DNA from: Acidaminobacter sp.
Lineage (GTDB): Bacteria; Bacillota_A; Clostridia; Peptostreptococcales; Acidaminobacteraceae
Direction: 5' to 3'
Length of the DNA: 64,000 nt
Assembly (NCBI GenBank): GCA_009881125.1
Contig: WXFH01000024.1
Coordinates: forward strand, 48,215-112,214
Of this stretch, positions 50,173 to 58,936 are shown in pieces (positions within the stretch are counted from its first letter, which is position 1; every line of letters starts with the position of its first letter). The notes beneath the pieces were generated by a model. The model searched no databases and was not told the origin of the DNA. It saw only the letters and a list, made by a program, of their open reading frames with translations. The position numbers and the translations under genes are program-made.

Positions 50173-51561
50173 ATGAGAATAAGAAGTACGTTTCTTACTG
50201 ACCATGAAATTGCATTGCTGCATCAAGGTACAGTCAGGGTACTGGAGAACAGCGGCGTGGAGATCAATCAATCTGAAGCACTGGAAGTATTCAGGAGCAG
50301 TGGATTGCGGGTGGAAGGAAAAAGGGTGTATATCGATGAGGCTTCGCTGTGGAAAGCGTTGAAAACAGTGCCGGACAGTTTTATCCTATCTGGAAGGACC
50401 CAAAAGGATGATGTCCTGATAGGCAATGGAAGAACTGTTTACGCACCTGCATCCGGCCCCGTTTATGTTCAGCGCAGGAATGAGCGCAGAATGACAACCT
50501 GTGAGGATTATATTGACCTTTTGAAAATTTTTCAGTCAATGAAGGAGATTCCCGTCGTAAATGCCAATATGACTGAGCCCCAAGATCTTGAGTTTGAGGA
50601 GAGGGATGCATTTCGACTCAAAGAATGTCTCAGATTGACTACAAAGCCGCTTATGGGCTTTACTACCGGAAAAGCAGTGTCAGAAAGATGCATTAATATG
50701 ATTCGTGATTTTTATGGCGATGAGTCAGACCGGTATCGCGTTATGGGGGTTATAAGCCCGGTGTCGCCACTGTGCTATGACGAGTCTATGCTGGAAGGCA
50801 TGATGGCATATGCTGCAGCCAAACAGCCGGTCCTCATTGCAAGTTGTTCTCTCCCTGGCGCTTCAAGTCCGGTTACTATTGCGGGTTCTTTGGTAACAAA
50901 CAATGCAGAGGTATTGACAGGCATTGTTCTTTCCCAGCTGTTATGCCCTGGGATGCCTGTTATTTATGGCGGAACTACAACCGCATGTGACATGAGAATG
51001 GTATCACCAGCTATTGGTTCCCCGGAGACAGGACTTTTCACTTATGGCGTCAGAGGCCTCAGCGCTTATTATGGATTGCCTTGCAGATCAGGTGGTTCGC
51101 TGACTGACGCGAAGCTTCCGGATATGCAGGCCGGGATTGAGTCAACCTATGGATTGCTCAGCGCTGCAATTGCTGGTGTGGATTTTGTGCTGCAGTCCTG
51201 TGGCATACTCGAGTCTTTTAATTCTATCTGTTTTGAAAAGATCATAGCGGATGAAGAAAATATAAGAATGGCCAAACGTTACGTCAATGGATTTGAAATC
51301 AGTGAGGAAACGCTAGTCCTTGACCTGATTAATCAAATTGGCCCAGGCGGAACTTTCATAGGGTGTGATCATACTTTTGAACATTTCAGGGATGATTTTA
51401 TCCAAGCGGATTTAATGTCTAAAGAAGGTTATGAGCCATGGGTTCGAAGCGGAAGAAAAGACCTCTTTGAAAGTGCGTCACAAAAGGCAGACAGTATTAT
51501 TGCCAATTACGTTGAACCTGAATTGTCAGAAACTCAAATTCAGTATCTCAATGGATTGTAA
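50173..51561 (+). CDS. MttB-family (non-pyrrolysine) corrinoid methyltransferase 1
   Basis: 462 residues from ATG 50173 (AAAGGGG has good spacing to it, not to the ATG at 50167). The MttB pattern includes LRLTTKPLMGFT, SPLCYDESMLEGMM, the central SLPGASSPVTIAGSLVTNNAEVL and the end GTFIGCDHTFEHFRDDF. There is no internal UAG, so it is a pyrrolysine-free member like MtgB, MtpB or MtcB. Such enzymes move a methyl group from a quaternary amine to a corrinoid protein. It is separated from the main operon by the regulator gene. Its substrate may differ from that of the second MttB protein. Confidence 0.88.
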   Translation: MRIRSTFLTDHEIALLHQGTVRVLENSGVEINQSEALEVFRSSGLRVEGKRVYIDEASLWKALKTVPDSFILSGRTQKDDVLIGNGRTVYAPASGPVYVQRRNERRMTTCEDYIDLLKIFQSMKEIPVVNANMTEPQDLEFEERDAFRLKECLRLTTKPLMGFTTGKAVSERCINMIRDFYGDESDRYRVMGVISPVSPLCYDESMLEGMMAYAAAKQPVLIASCSLPGASSPVTIAGSLVTNNAEVLTGIVLSQLLCPGMPVIYGGTTTACDMRMVSPAIGSPETGLFTYGVRGLSAYYGLPCRSGGSLTDAKLPDMQAGIESTYGLLSAAIAGVDFVLQSCGILESFNSICFEKIIADEENIRMAKRYVNGFEISEETLVLDLINQIGPGGTFIGCDHTFEHFRDDFIQADLMSKEGYEPWVRSGRKDLFESASQKADSIIANYVEPELSETQIQYLNGL

Positions 51562-51592
51562 AATTACCAAAAATTGGGAAAAAAGAGATTGA

Positions 51593-51632
51593 AACGCCCC
51601 GCGGTTTTAGAGATTCATAACCGCGGGGCGTT
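51593..51632. terminator. terminator between mttB1 and the convergent regulator gene
   Basis: AACGCCCCGCGGTT (51593-51606) pairs perfectly with AACCGCGGGGCGTT (51619-51632); no strong U-run on either side, but a 14-bp stem. Confidence 0.75.
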
Positions 51633-51637
51633 CACAT

Positions 51638-53101
51638 TCATTCTGATCCTTTGATCTCGTAAGCACGAAGCTTATGTTGGAGGTTCTGGCGGGTAATGCC
51701 CATTTGACGGGCTGTTTCGCTGATGTTGCCATTGCAGCTTTGATAGGTTTCAAGAATGATGTCGCGTTCAATTCGGGAGAGCGTTTCTTTTAATGAATTG
51801 GAATCGCTGACATGGCGCAGATACTTGGAATGACTGCTCTTTTTTGAATAATCATCCAAAATGTATTTTGGCAGATGCTCTGGTCCTATGATGGTTTCAC
51901 CCGGATCCGCATAATAAATGGCCTGATCGATGGTGTGTTTCAGTTCTCTTACATTCCCGGGCCAATCATGCTCCAACAGGATTTGATAGGCCTCCTGGGA
52001 AATTGCTGTTATGTTTTTGCCTAGATTCTGGGCGTGCTGGCGAATAAAGTGGTTTGACAGAGAGGGGATATCTTCTTTTCGATGTTTCAGCTCTGGAATG
52101 ATCAGAACAAGACCAGCCAAACGGTAATAGAGGTCCGCGCGGATCTTTTTTTCCCTAATAGCCTGAAGCGGATCTTGATTGGTTGCGCTGATCACCCGTA
52201 CATTTATTGGGATCTCAATATTTCCGCCAACCTTTCGGATCAACTTAGTTTCCAAGGCCCTCAGGAGCTTTGACTGAAGCGCCATACTCATGGAGTTGAT
52301 CTCGTCGAGGAAGAGAGTACCACCCTCCGCAGTTTCAAACAAGCCCTTAGTTTCTGTGGCGCCGGTATAAGCGCCCTTGCATGTGCCAAAGAGGATGCTC
52401 TCCAAAAGATTTTCGGGAATGGCTGAGCAGTTAATAGCCACAAAGCGTCCATAACCATGGGAACTTTCGTTGTGAATACTCTGGGCCAGGACCTCTTTCC
52501 CGGTACCAGTGGCGCCTGTGATCATAACAGGTGCCATATTCTTAGAAGCCCTGCGGGCCAGGCTGATGCATTCCTGAATACTATGGCTTGAACCAATGAT
52601 GTCGCTGAAGGAATATATAGTACCGTTGTTTCTAGAAGAGGCTTTGGCTGCGGCAAGGTCATTTTGAAGCTTTTGTATAGTGTTCGCCATGAGAATGTAG
52701 TCACCAATATCTCTAAAAACGCAGATGGCGCCTATGATGGTTGATTGGTTATCTGAAAACACCGGGTAGGTGGAACTGATTACTTCAACCTTTTTTCCGT
52801 TGGAAGGTGTGAACTTGACATGGTTATTTTTCATAACCTTGCCGGTCTTCAGAACAGTCAGGGGTATGGAACCATAGGGGTTTGCCTCGCTTTTCTCGAT
52901 AGTATAAACCTCATCTATCGTTCTTCCTATGACGCTTTCCTTTTTCATGCCTTCAATCATTTCACAGCCTTTGGAATAAGCGAGGATATGGCCTTCGTCG
53001 TCGAATACCTGGATGCAGATGTCTTCGATCATTTCCATCTGAGTAATGGACAAATTCTGTATTTCGAGTGCCTTTTTAATTTCCATGTTCAATGAGTTCA
53101 T
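51638..53101 (-). CDS. sigma-54-dependent PAS/AAA+ activator
   Basis: 487 residues from ATG 53101 (GGAGG upstream); the longer frame lacks a site. Residues about 20-140 are a PAS domain (ICIQVFDDEGHILAYSKGCE ... GAICVFRDIGDY). Residues about 165-400 are the AAA+ domain with Walker A GATGTGKE (196-203), sigma-54 contact GAYTGA (243-248) and FLDEI. Residues about 455-487 are a Fis-type HTH (NISETARQMGITRQNLQHKL). It resembles RocR/PrdR-type activators. It points away from the genes with -24/-12 promoters at 48073 and 53386, which it most likely controls, with PAS sensing the substrate. Confidence 0.92.
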   Translation of the reverse strand: MNSLNMEIKKALEIQNLSITQMEMIEDICIQVFDDEGHILAYSKGCEMIEGMKKESVIGRTIDEVYTIEKSEANPYGSIPLTVLKTGKVMKNNHVKFTPSNGKKVEVISSTYPVFSDNQSTIIGAICVFRDIGDYILMANTIQKLQNDLAAAKASSRNNGTIYSFSDIIGSSHSIQECISLARRASKNMAPVMITGATGTGKEVLAQSIHNESSHGYGRFVAINCSAIPENLLESILFGTCKGAYTGATETKGLFETAEGGTLFLDEINSMSMALQSKLLRALETKLIRKVGGNIEIPINVRVISATNQDPLQAIREKKIRADLYYRLAGLVLIIPELKHRKEDIPSLSNHFIRQHAQNLGKNITAISQEAYQILLEHDWPGNVRELKHTIDQAIYYADPGETIIGPEHLPKYILDDYSKKSSHSKYLRHVSDSNSLKETLSRIERDIILETYQSCNGNISETARQMGITRQNLQHKLRAYEIKGSE

Positions 53102-53311
53102 GGGAATCCTCCAGTTTTTGTTTCTTTCGCGCTTCAGCATATTGGCCATTTGATAATTATCAGGGATAGCTTTTTTAAGATCATACACTATTCCAACACA
53201 AACCGCAAATGAATTAGCATGCCAATATTTTTAACACCTCGTTAGATTGTGATACAGCCTGATAGGGCAGGATTCAGGAGACTAGACTGCCAATATTCTT
53301 GCATGGGCTTG

Positions 53312-53320
53312 GCAACGGTT
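53312..53320 (+). promoter_or_regulatory. candidate activator site upstream of the methyltransferase operon
   Basis: GCAACGGTT, also at 48045-48053 upstream of the other sigma-54 promoter. It lies 66 bases before the -24 element, a usual distance for an enhancer. Confidence 0.45.
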
Positions 53321-53385
53321 TGGGTCATCCAATCTGAAGCCGTCTATTTTCAATGAACTCAGCCGCTATTCCAAACTAGTGTACT

Positions 53386-53400
53386 TGGCACGGGTCTTGC
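53386..53400 (+). promoter_or_regulatory. sigma-54 promoter of the methyltransferase operon
   Basis: TGGCAC-GGGTC-TTGC is a perfect -24/-12 consensus, 50 bases upstream of the ATG at 53451. Confidence 0.9.
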
Positions 53401-53450
53401 TTATTTAGAATTACGAAGAAATATTATCAGTGTATAGGAGGAGTATTGAA

Positions 53451-54668
53451 ATGGCAGATGTTAGCTTCTTGAAAGACAAACCTGTTGCGGTGCTTGGTGC
53501 CGGCGCGGTTGGCAAGGCTCAGGCGGGTGATTGCGCCTTGGCGGGTCAAAAGGTAAGGATCTGTGATATGGAGCCATACGCATCCAAAACATTGTTTGGC
53601 GTAGACAAAGGAATACGCTTTTATGGACAGCAGCTCAATCTCTATGGCTTTAACAGAGAAGGCCTGGCGGTTATGGATAAGGTGACAACCAGTGTTGAGG
53701 AAGCAGTCAAAGGCGCGGGCATTATTATCATCACAACCCCGTCCGTAGGGCATAGACCATTTTTCGAAAAACTGATCCCCCATCTTGAAGATGGCCAGTT
53801 CGTACATATATTCCCAGATAACTATGGATCACTTTTGCTTAGAAAGATGATGCGTGAAGCCGGCTGCACCAAAAAGGTCGTCGTTGGCGGATGGTCCAGC
53901 TCACCTTATGGCAGCCGAGTTGACATAAAGGGCGGCGTCATTTTGCCGAGTATTCGTGTTTATTACAGAGCAATTACCCTTAGAGGTGCGGCTTTGCCTA
54001 TGACGGATCAGGAGGCATTCCTCGAGAGCGCGAAATACATGGGCTCCATGGGCGCGGTAATCAATGGAGACGGCGCAGAGGGCGGCGAAACCGTCATGGA
54101 CATTGGATTCAGCAATGTTAATCCGGTACTGCATTGCCCTGGAACAATTCTAGGTGTTTCAACCATGGAGAACTATGGGACAATATTTGGCCAAAACAAA
54201 TATGATTTTTCGATCTACACCCATGCTTATTGTCCGTCGATTTCTGAGGTCCAATACGCCTTCTATCAAGAGGAGGTCGCTCTGGCAAAGGCCATGGGCG
54301 TCGGTATTCAGCATTTTGAAAAACGACAGTTTTTCTCAAGAGAAAACATTCTTGGGCCAGAATACATGGGACCGGATTACGAAATACCATTCGAGCAGCT
54401 TGATGAGATTCAGATTGGAACAGGTCCTTTCACAATGGAAAATCGGTACATTACCGAAGACATCCCGGTAGGCTGCCATATGTATCATGAGTTGGGCAAA
54501 AAATTCGGTGTCAAGACACCTGTGGTGGACTCTATGATTAACCTGGCTTCAGCTATTCTTCAAAGAGATTTTTATGCGACGGGATACACACTGGATTATG
54601 TAGGAATGGGCGGCATGGATAAGGCGCAGATACTGGATTATCTTCATGAGGGCAAACTGCCTGAGTAA
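53451..54668 (+). CDS. octopine/opine dehydrogenase-like protein
   Basis: 405 residues from ATG 53451 (AGGAGGAG upstream). The N-terminal dinucleotide fold reads VAVLGAGAVGKAQAGDCALAG; the later IFPDNYGSLLL and the C-terminal region (NPVLHCPGTILG; the catalytic His region YTHAYCPSIS; GVKTPVVDSMINLAS) match the opine dehydrogenase family (octopine/nopaline dehydrogenase, Pfam type). These enzymes join or split an amino acid and a 2-oxo acid with NAD(P)H. In this operon it may oxidise the demethylated amine or an N-carboxyalkyl amino acid. This is unusual next to mttB genes. Confidence 0.82.
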   Translation: MADVSFLKDKPVAVLGAGAVGKAQAGDCALAGQKVRICDMEPYASKTLFGVDKGIRFYGQQLNLYGFNREGLAVMDKVTTSVEEAVKGAGIIIITTPSVGHRPFFEKLIPHLEDGQFVHIFPDNYGSLLLRKMMREAGCTKKVVVGGWSSSPYGSRVDIKGGVILPSIRVYYRAITLRGAALPMTDQEAFLESAKYMGSMGAVINGDGAEGGETVMDIGFSNVNPVLHCPGTILGVSTMENYGTIFGQNKYDFSIYTHAYCPSISEVQYAFYQEEVALAKAMGVGIQHFEKRQFFSRENILGPEYMGPDYEIPFEQLDEIQIGTGPFTMENRYITEDIPVGCHMYHELGKKFGVKTPVVDSMINLASAILQRDFYATGYTLDYVGMGGMDKAQILDYLHEGKLPE

Positions 54669-54707
54669 ACAATCACGACCAAAAGGGAAGCGTGAGGGGG
54701 ATTGCAA

Positions 54708-56129
54708 GTGAGTACCATTGTCAGGACATTGAATGTCTCAATCCTGGGGCAGGAAAACATTGAAAGAATTCACGAAGCCAGTCTTTATCTGTTGGAGCAC
54801 GTCGGCATGAAAATGACGGGGGATCGAACCATTGAGAAGTTAAGAGAGAAGGGCGCGGTCGTTGAAGGTGACTTGATCAAGTTCCCTCGATTAGTGGTTG
54901 AGGCGGCTTTGAAAACTGTGCCAAAGGAAGTGACGCTTTATACCCGTGATGGTCAGCCCAATATGGTGATCAACAGCAAAAATAATGTGTACTTCGGAAC
55001 CCATGCTGACCAGCTTGAGTTTCTGGATTATAAAACAAACAAAGCCAGAGCTTACTTTAAGGATGACATCAAGACCATGTGCAGTTTGGCTGACAGCTTG
55101 CCTAACATCAGTTTTATCCTCTCAGTAGGTATGTGCAGTGATGTGGATCCGGCGGTACAATCTCAAGTAACATTCCTGGAAACTGTAAAAAACTTTTCGA
55201 AGACCATAAATTTCTCTACCAATGACATTGAGTCTCTTCAGGAGATCATTGATATCGCAGCGGTTGTAGCGGGCGGTCACAAGGAACTTCAGGAGAAGCC
55301 GTTTATCTTCAACTACTGTGAGCCAATACCGCCATTGACGCATCCCCTGGAGAGCACTGAAAAACTTTTCATAAGCGCTTCGAACCGGATTCCTGTCGTT
55401 TATATGCCCTATAGCATGATGGGTGGGACAGCACCGGTGAGCATCGCTGGAGCTCTGACTCAGAATAATGCTGAGATCCTGGCTGGAGTTGTGATCACAC
55501 AGGCAGTCAATGAAGGCGCACCTATCATTTATGGCTCTATGCCAACGGTTTTTGACATGCAAACCACGGTTGGCTCCTATGCGGCGCCTGAATTCCACCT
55601 GGCTATCGCGGCTGCGGCAGAAATGGCAGATTTCTATGGTCTGCCGTTCTATGGAACAGCAGCTTGCAGCGATGCTAAGACCGTAGATCCTCAAGCAGTG
55701 GCAGAGGCGTCTATGGAACTTTTTTCAACATCACTCAGCAAGGCGAATATCATTCACGACATTGGCGTCATGGATCACTGCAACAGTGTCTCGCCGGCTA
55801 TGGTTGTAATCGCCAGTGAGATCATTAATCAGTTGAGGTCCTACTGCAAGGGCGTTGAAGTCAATGATGACACCATCGGCTTGAACGTTATTCAAGAGGT
55901 TGGCTTTGGCGGTCATTACCTTCAGCATGAGCATACCTTCAATAATTTTAGAAGCATTTGGTACCCGGAACTATTTAGCAGGCGAATGATGAATCCGGAT
56001 GACTCTGATTTGATGGAACGGGTAAATGTGAAAATTGATCAGATTCTGGAACAGCATATCGTTCCTGAATTGGACAAGACGGTTCTCGAAAGCTTGGCGG
56101 AATGGGAGAAAAAATACTCAGTGAAATAG
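54708..56129 (+). CDS. MttB-family (non-pyrrolysine) corrinoid methyltransferase 2
   Basis: 473 residues from GTG 54708 (GAGGGGG has the right spacing). Core segments: ASLYLLEHVGMKM, FGTHADQLEFLDYKTNKARA, the GGTAPVSIAGALTQNNAEIL stretch, GSMPTVFDMQTTVGSYAAPE, and GGHYLQHEHTFNNFR. No internal UAG, so it is MtgB/MtpB-like. It has little obvious identity with MttB1 outside the core, so the two probably take different methyl donors or enantiomers. The corrinoid protein encoded downstream is the likely acceptor. Confidence 0.9.
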   Translation: MSTIVRTLNVSILGQENIERIHEASLYLLEHVGMKMTGDRTIEKLREKGAVVEGDLIKFPRLVVEAALKTVPKEVTLYTRDGQPNMVINSKNNVYFGTHADQLEFLDYKTNKARAYFKDDIKTMCSLADSLPNISFILSVGMCSDVDPAVQSQVTFLETVKNFSKTINFSTNDIESLQEIIDIAAVVAGGHKELQEKPFIFNYCEPIPPLTHPLESTEKLFISASNRIPVVYMPYSMMGGTAPVSIAGALTQNNAEILAGVVITQAVNEGAPIIYGSMPTVFDMQTTVGSYAAPEFHLAIAAAAEMADFYGLPFYGTAACSDAKTVDPQAVAEASMELFSTSLSKANIIHDIGVMDHCNSVSPAMVVIASEIINQLRSYCKGVEVNDDTIGLNVIQEVGFGGHYLQHEHTFNNFRSIWYPELFSRRMMNPDDSDLMERVNVKIDQILEQHIVPELDKTVLESLAEWEKKYSVK

Positions 56130-56143
56130 ACCGGGAGGTTGGC

Positions 56144-56926
56144 ATGGTGAATAGAGATTTTGGGATTAATTACATAAAAACTAGGAAAAAGCACACTTGT
56201 TACGGAATGGGAATAGGCATCATGGTTTTGGATGACGCATATCCCGGCTTCCCGGGTGATGTCAGGAATGCCAGCGGTTTTGGATATCCAATCCAGTACC
56301 AGATCGCAAAAGGTGTAGATAATTACACGCTGGTATGGGAACAAGACAAGACACCTTGCAGACAGCCAATTCTGGATGCTGCAAAGTCGCTTGAAAACAT
56401 GGGTTGCCGGGCTATTGCGGCAGAATGCGGATATTTTGCCTATTTTCAGAAGGATGTGGCAGGTTATGTGGATGTTCCGGTGTTCATGTCGAGTCTCCTT
56501 CAGGTCCCTATGATTCAACAGCTCATCGGACCTGAAAAATCCGTGGGCATCATTTGCGCTCAAAAAAGGTTCCTGACAGACACGCATTTGACCAACGTAG
56601 GGATAGACCTGAACAGCAAATTCCATGTGGCTGGCGCTCAAGATGAATATGGGTGTCCGCAGTTTGATACATTGTGGGATCACGAAAGGCGTCCTGAAAT
56701 TCCGGAAAGCTACTATGATGAGTCTGAAAAGGATATGGTCAGGATTGCTCAGGAGTACGTAAAACAGCATCCGGACATTGGGGCGATCATGCTTGAATGC
56801 ACGGGGATGCAGCCTTTTGGCCGGGCGGTGCAGAGAGCTGTGGATCTCCCGGTTTTCAGCTGGGGAACGCTGCTGGATTACGCGAATTCAGTTATCGCAC
56901 ATCGTGACTATTATGGACATGTATAA
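56144..56926 (+). CDS. aspartate/glutamate racemase-superfamily protein
   Basis: 260 residues from ATG 56144 (GGGAGG upstream; an overlapping earlier ATG at 56102 lacks a site). The two cysteines expected of the racemase fold appear as AAECGYFAYF (about residue 93) and MLECTGMQPFGRA (about residue 218). Similar proteins are Asp/Glu racemases, hydantoin racemases and maleate isomerases. In this operon it could interconvert enantiomers of a methylated amino acid or betaine. The reaction is inferred. Confidence 0.75.
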   Translation: MVNRDFGINYIKTRKKHTCYGMGIGIMVLDDAYPGFPGDVRNASGFGYPIQYQIAKGVDNYTLVWEQDKTPCRQPILDAAKSLENMGCRAIAAECGYFAYFQKDVAGYVDVPVFMSSLLQVPMIQQLIGPEKSVGIICAQKRFLTDTHLTNVGIDLNSKFHVAGAQDEYGCPQFDTLWDHERRPEIPESYYDESEKDMVRIAQEYVKQHPDIGAIMLECTGMQPFGRAVQRAVDLPVFSWGTLLDYANSVIAHRDYYGHV

Positions 56927-56973
56927 AAAACTCTGATTTAAAGACAAACTGAAGTGTAAAGGTGGAGGTTATT

Positions 56974-57855
56974 ATGGCTAAGAAAAAATCTGTTCTTGAT
57001 TTTATGGAAATGAAAGCTAAAGGCGAAAAGGTAACTTGGATTACTGCCTATGATTATCCCATGGCGTCTTTTGCCGAGACTGCTGAGCTGGATATGATTC
57101 TTGTGGGTGACTCTCTGGGTATGGTCGTCATGGGATATCAGGGCACAGTTCCTGTGACTATGGAGGATTGTATTTCTCATTGTCAGTCTGTCAGGAGAGG
57201 TGCACCAAATACATTCATTTTTGGCGATATGCCTTTTGGCTCCTATCAGATTTCAGACGAAGACGCTGTCAGAAATGCCTGCCGCTTCCTTAAGGAGGCG
57301 GATATGGACGCAGTCAAGCTTGAGGGCGGCCGCCGTGTAGCCAGCAAGATCAAAGCCATTAGTGACGCCGGGATTCTTGTCAGCGGTCACATTGGGTTAA
57401 CCCCGCAAAGTTCCGGACAGCAAGGAGGCTTCAAAGCACAAGGTCGAGACGTCGCCAGCGCCAGAGATCTTATATTTGACGCAATAGCCATACAGGATGC
57501 AGGTGCGCGTTTTCTGCTTCTTGAGGCGGTTCCTCCAGAGCTTACCGAATTTATTGCCAACTTTTTAGACATCCCTGTTTATTCAATTGGCGCCGGGGCG
57601 CCATGTGATGGTCAGCTCATAATTTGCGGTGACATGCTGGGCCTCTTCCAGGCCTTCACGCCAAAATTCGTTAAGAAATACGCCAATGTTGCGGAAGTCA
57701 TTACAAATGCTTTCAAAGAATATGTGGCTGACGTCAAAACTGTGAATTTTCCGGAGGACAAACACGTCTACCACATCAAGGATAGTTTTGACGATTTCCA
57801 AGCGTTATTCGCTGAATTTGACAGTGGCTATCTGACTGAAGAAAAACTGGGGTAG
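56974..57855 (+). CDS. PanB-family hydroxymethyltransferase (3-methyl-2-oxobutanoate hydroxymethyltransferase-like)
   Basis: 293 residues from ATG 56974. PanB motifs are intact: MILVGDSLGMVVMGYQGTVP, VTMEDCISHCQSVRRGAPN, FGDMPFGSYQ, AVKLEGG and SGHIGLTPQS. The metal ligands Asp-Asp-Glu are all present. PanB adds a hydroxymethyl group from methylene-THF to 2-oxoisovalerate for pantothenate; here, no panC/panD is nearby and the gene is inside a demethylation operon. It may catalyse a related aldol with a one-carbon unit, or the reverse. It may be an additional paralogue. Confidence 0.85.
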   Translation: MAKKKSVLDFMEMKAKGEKVTWITAYDYPMASFAETAELDMILVGDSLGMVVMGYQGTVPVTMEDCISHCQSVRRGAPNTFIFGDMPFGSYQISDEDAVRNACRFLKEADMDAVKLEGGRRVASKIKAISDAGILVSGHIGLTPQSSGQQGGFKAQGRDVASARDLIFDAIAIQDAGARFLLLEAVPPELTEFIANFLDIPVYSIGAGAPCDGQLIICGDMLGLFQAFTPKFVKKYANVAEVITNAFKEYVADVKTVNFPEDKHVYHIKDSFDDFQALFAEFDSGYLTEEKLG

Positions 57856-57934
57856 TAAGATTATTGGATTGGGGGCCCCTTAATATTCAGGGGCCGTCTG
57901 TCCATAACCCATAATATCCAAGGAGGCATTCGGT

Positions 57935-58882
57935 ATGAACGGAAACGGTGATGAGGCAATGAATGTCAGCGCCATAGAACTGATTCTGATCAGCGGCTTT
58001 CTTGGTGCAGGAAAGACAACCTGTCTTCAGCGGCTGATTGATAAATACCAGGATAAGAGGCTGGGACTTCTCATTAATGAATTTGGAAGAATCGGTATTG
58101 ACGGTAAACTCATTAAGGTAAGAGGCGCTGAAATACTGGAATTAAATAATGGCTCAATTTTTTGCAGCTGCCTCAAAGGCTCCTTTATCGAAGGCCTGAT
58201 TGACTTTTCTGAGCTTCCTATTGATATGCTGATAATTGAGTGCTCTGGACTTGCAGATCCCTCTGAGATTGGAACGCTTCTCTCATCTCTGACCCATAAA
58301 CTCAAGAGACCATTCTGTCTCAGCCATTCGATTTGTGTCGTTGATGGCTTGTTGTATGAAAAGCAAGTCTCCGTTCTGACTGCGATCGCTAAACAAATTT
58401 GCTCTGCGAATCTGATTATGATTAATAAGAAAGACTTGATCGACACTGACACACTGGCTCAAATTACGACTGAAATCTCAAGACTGAACCCAGGTGCAAG
58501 AATAGTACCTACTGATCACTGTAACGTTGACACGCTGGTATCGGGAATGCTGCCTATCTTGGATATTGCATCTGAAAATACGCCTGAGCGACGGCCTGGT
58601 ACCTTCATTCTAAAATTTCCTGACAATGTAAAAATTGAAGAGCTGAATCATTTCCTCGTTCGAGCAGCGGAGGAATGTTATCGAATCAAGGGCTTTGTCC
58701 ATACCCAGTCAGGTTGGATGAAAATTGATGCAATTTCCGAGCATGTGGAAATAATAAGTTGTGACATTGAGAAATCAGAATCACAGTTGGTCCTCATCCT
58801 GAGGCAGAGATTAACAAGCATACATCAGTTCAAGTCGCTTTGGGAAAGCAATGCTACTACCAAAATGGAAATTCAGTTCTAA
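57935..58882 (+). CDS. G3E-family GTPase (CobW/YjiA-like)
   Basis: 315 residues from ATG 57935 (AAGGAGG upstream). The P-loop is GFLGAGKTT (21-29), with the NEFGRIGIDG switch region, the metal-binding cysteine pair in SIFCSCLKGSF in place of the classical CxCC, CSGLADPS and the NKKD guanine motif. G3E GTPases insert or deliver metals (Ni, Zn, Co). Placed between PanB and the corrinoid protein, it may aid cobamide or metal loading of the methyltransferase system, as CobW-like or MeaB-like chaperones do. Confidence 0.85.
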   Translation: MNGNGDEAMNVSAIELILISGFLGAGKTTCLQRLIDKYQDKRLGLLINEFGRIGIDGKLIKVRGAEILELNNGSIFCSCLKGSFIEGLIDFSELPIDMLIIECSGLADPSEIGTLLSSLTHKLKRPFCLSHSICVVDGLLYEKQVSVLTAIAKQICSANLIMINKKDLIDTDTLAQITTEISRLNPGARIVPTDHCNVDTLVSGMLPILDIASENTPERRPGTFILKFPDNVKIEELNHFLVRAAEECYRIKGFVHTQSGWMKIDAISEHVEIISCDIEKSESQLVLILRQRLTSIHQFKSLWESNATTKMEIQF

Positions 58883-58936
58883 GACGATGCGGAGATCTCT
58901 AATGACCGCTCGCAATCATTGATTGGAGGGTTAAGA

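Noticed and set aside
50173..56129. Pyrrolysine in the MttB proteins
   Set aside because: Both reading frames are full length with no internal UAG; they are of the non-Pyl type.
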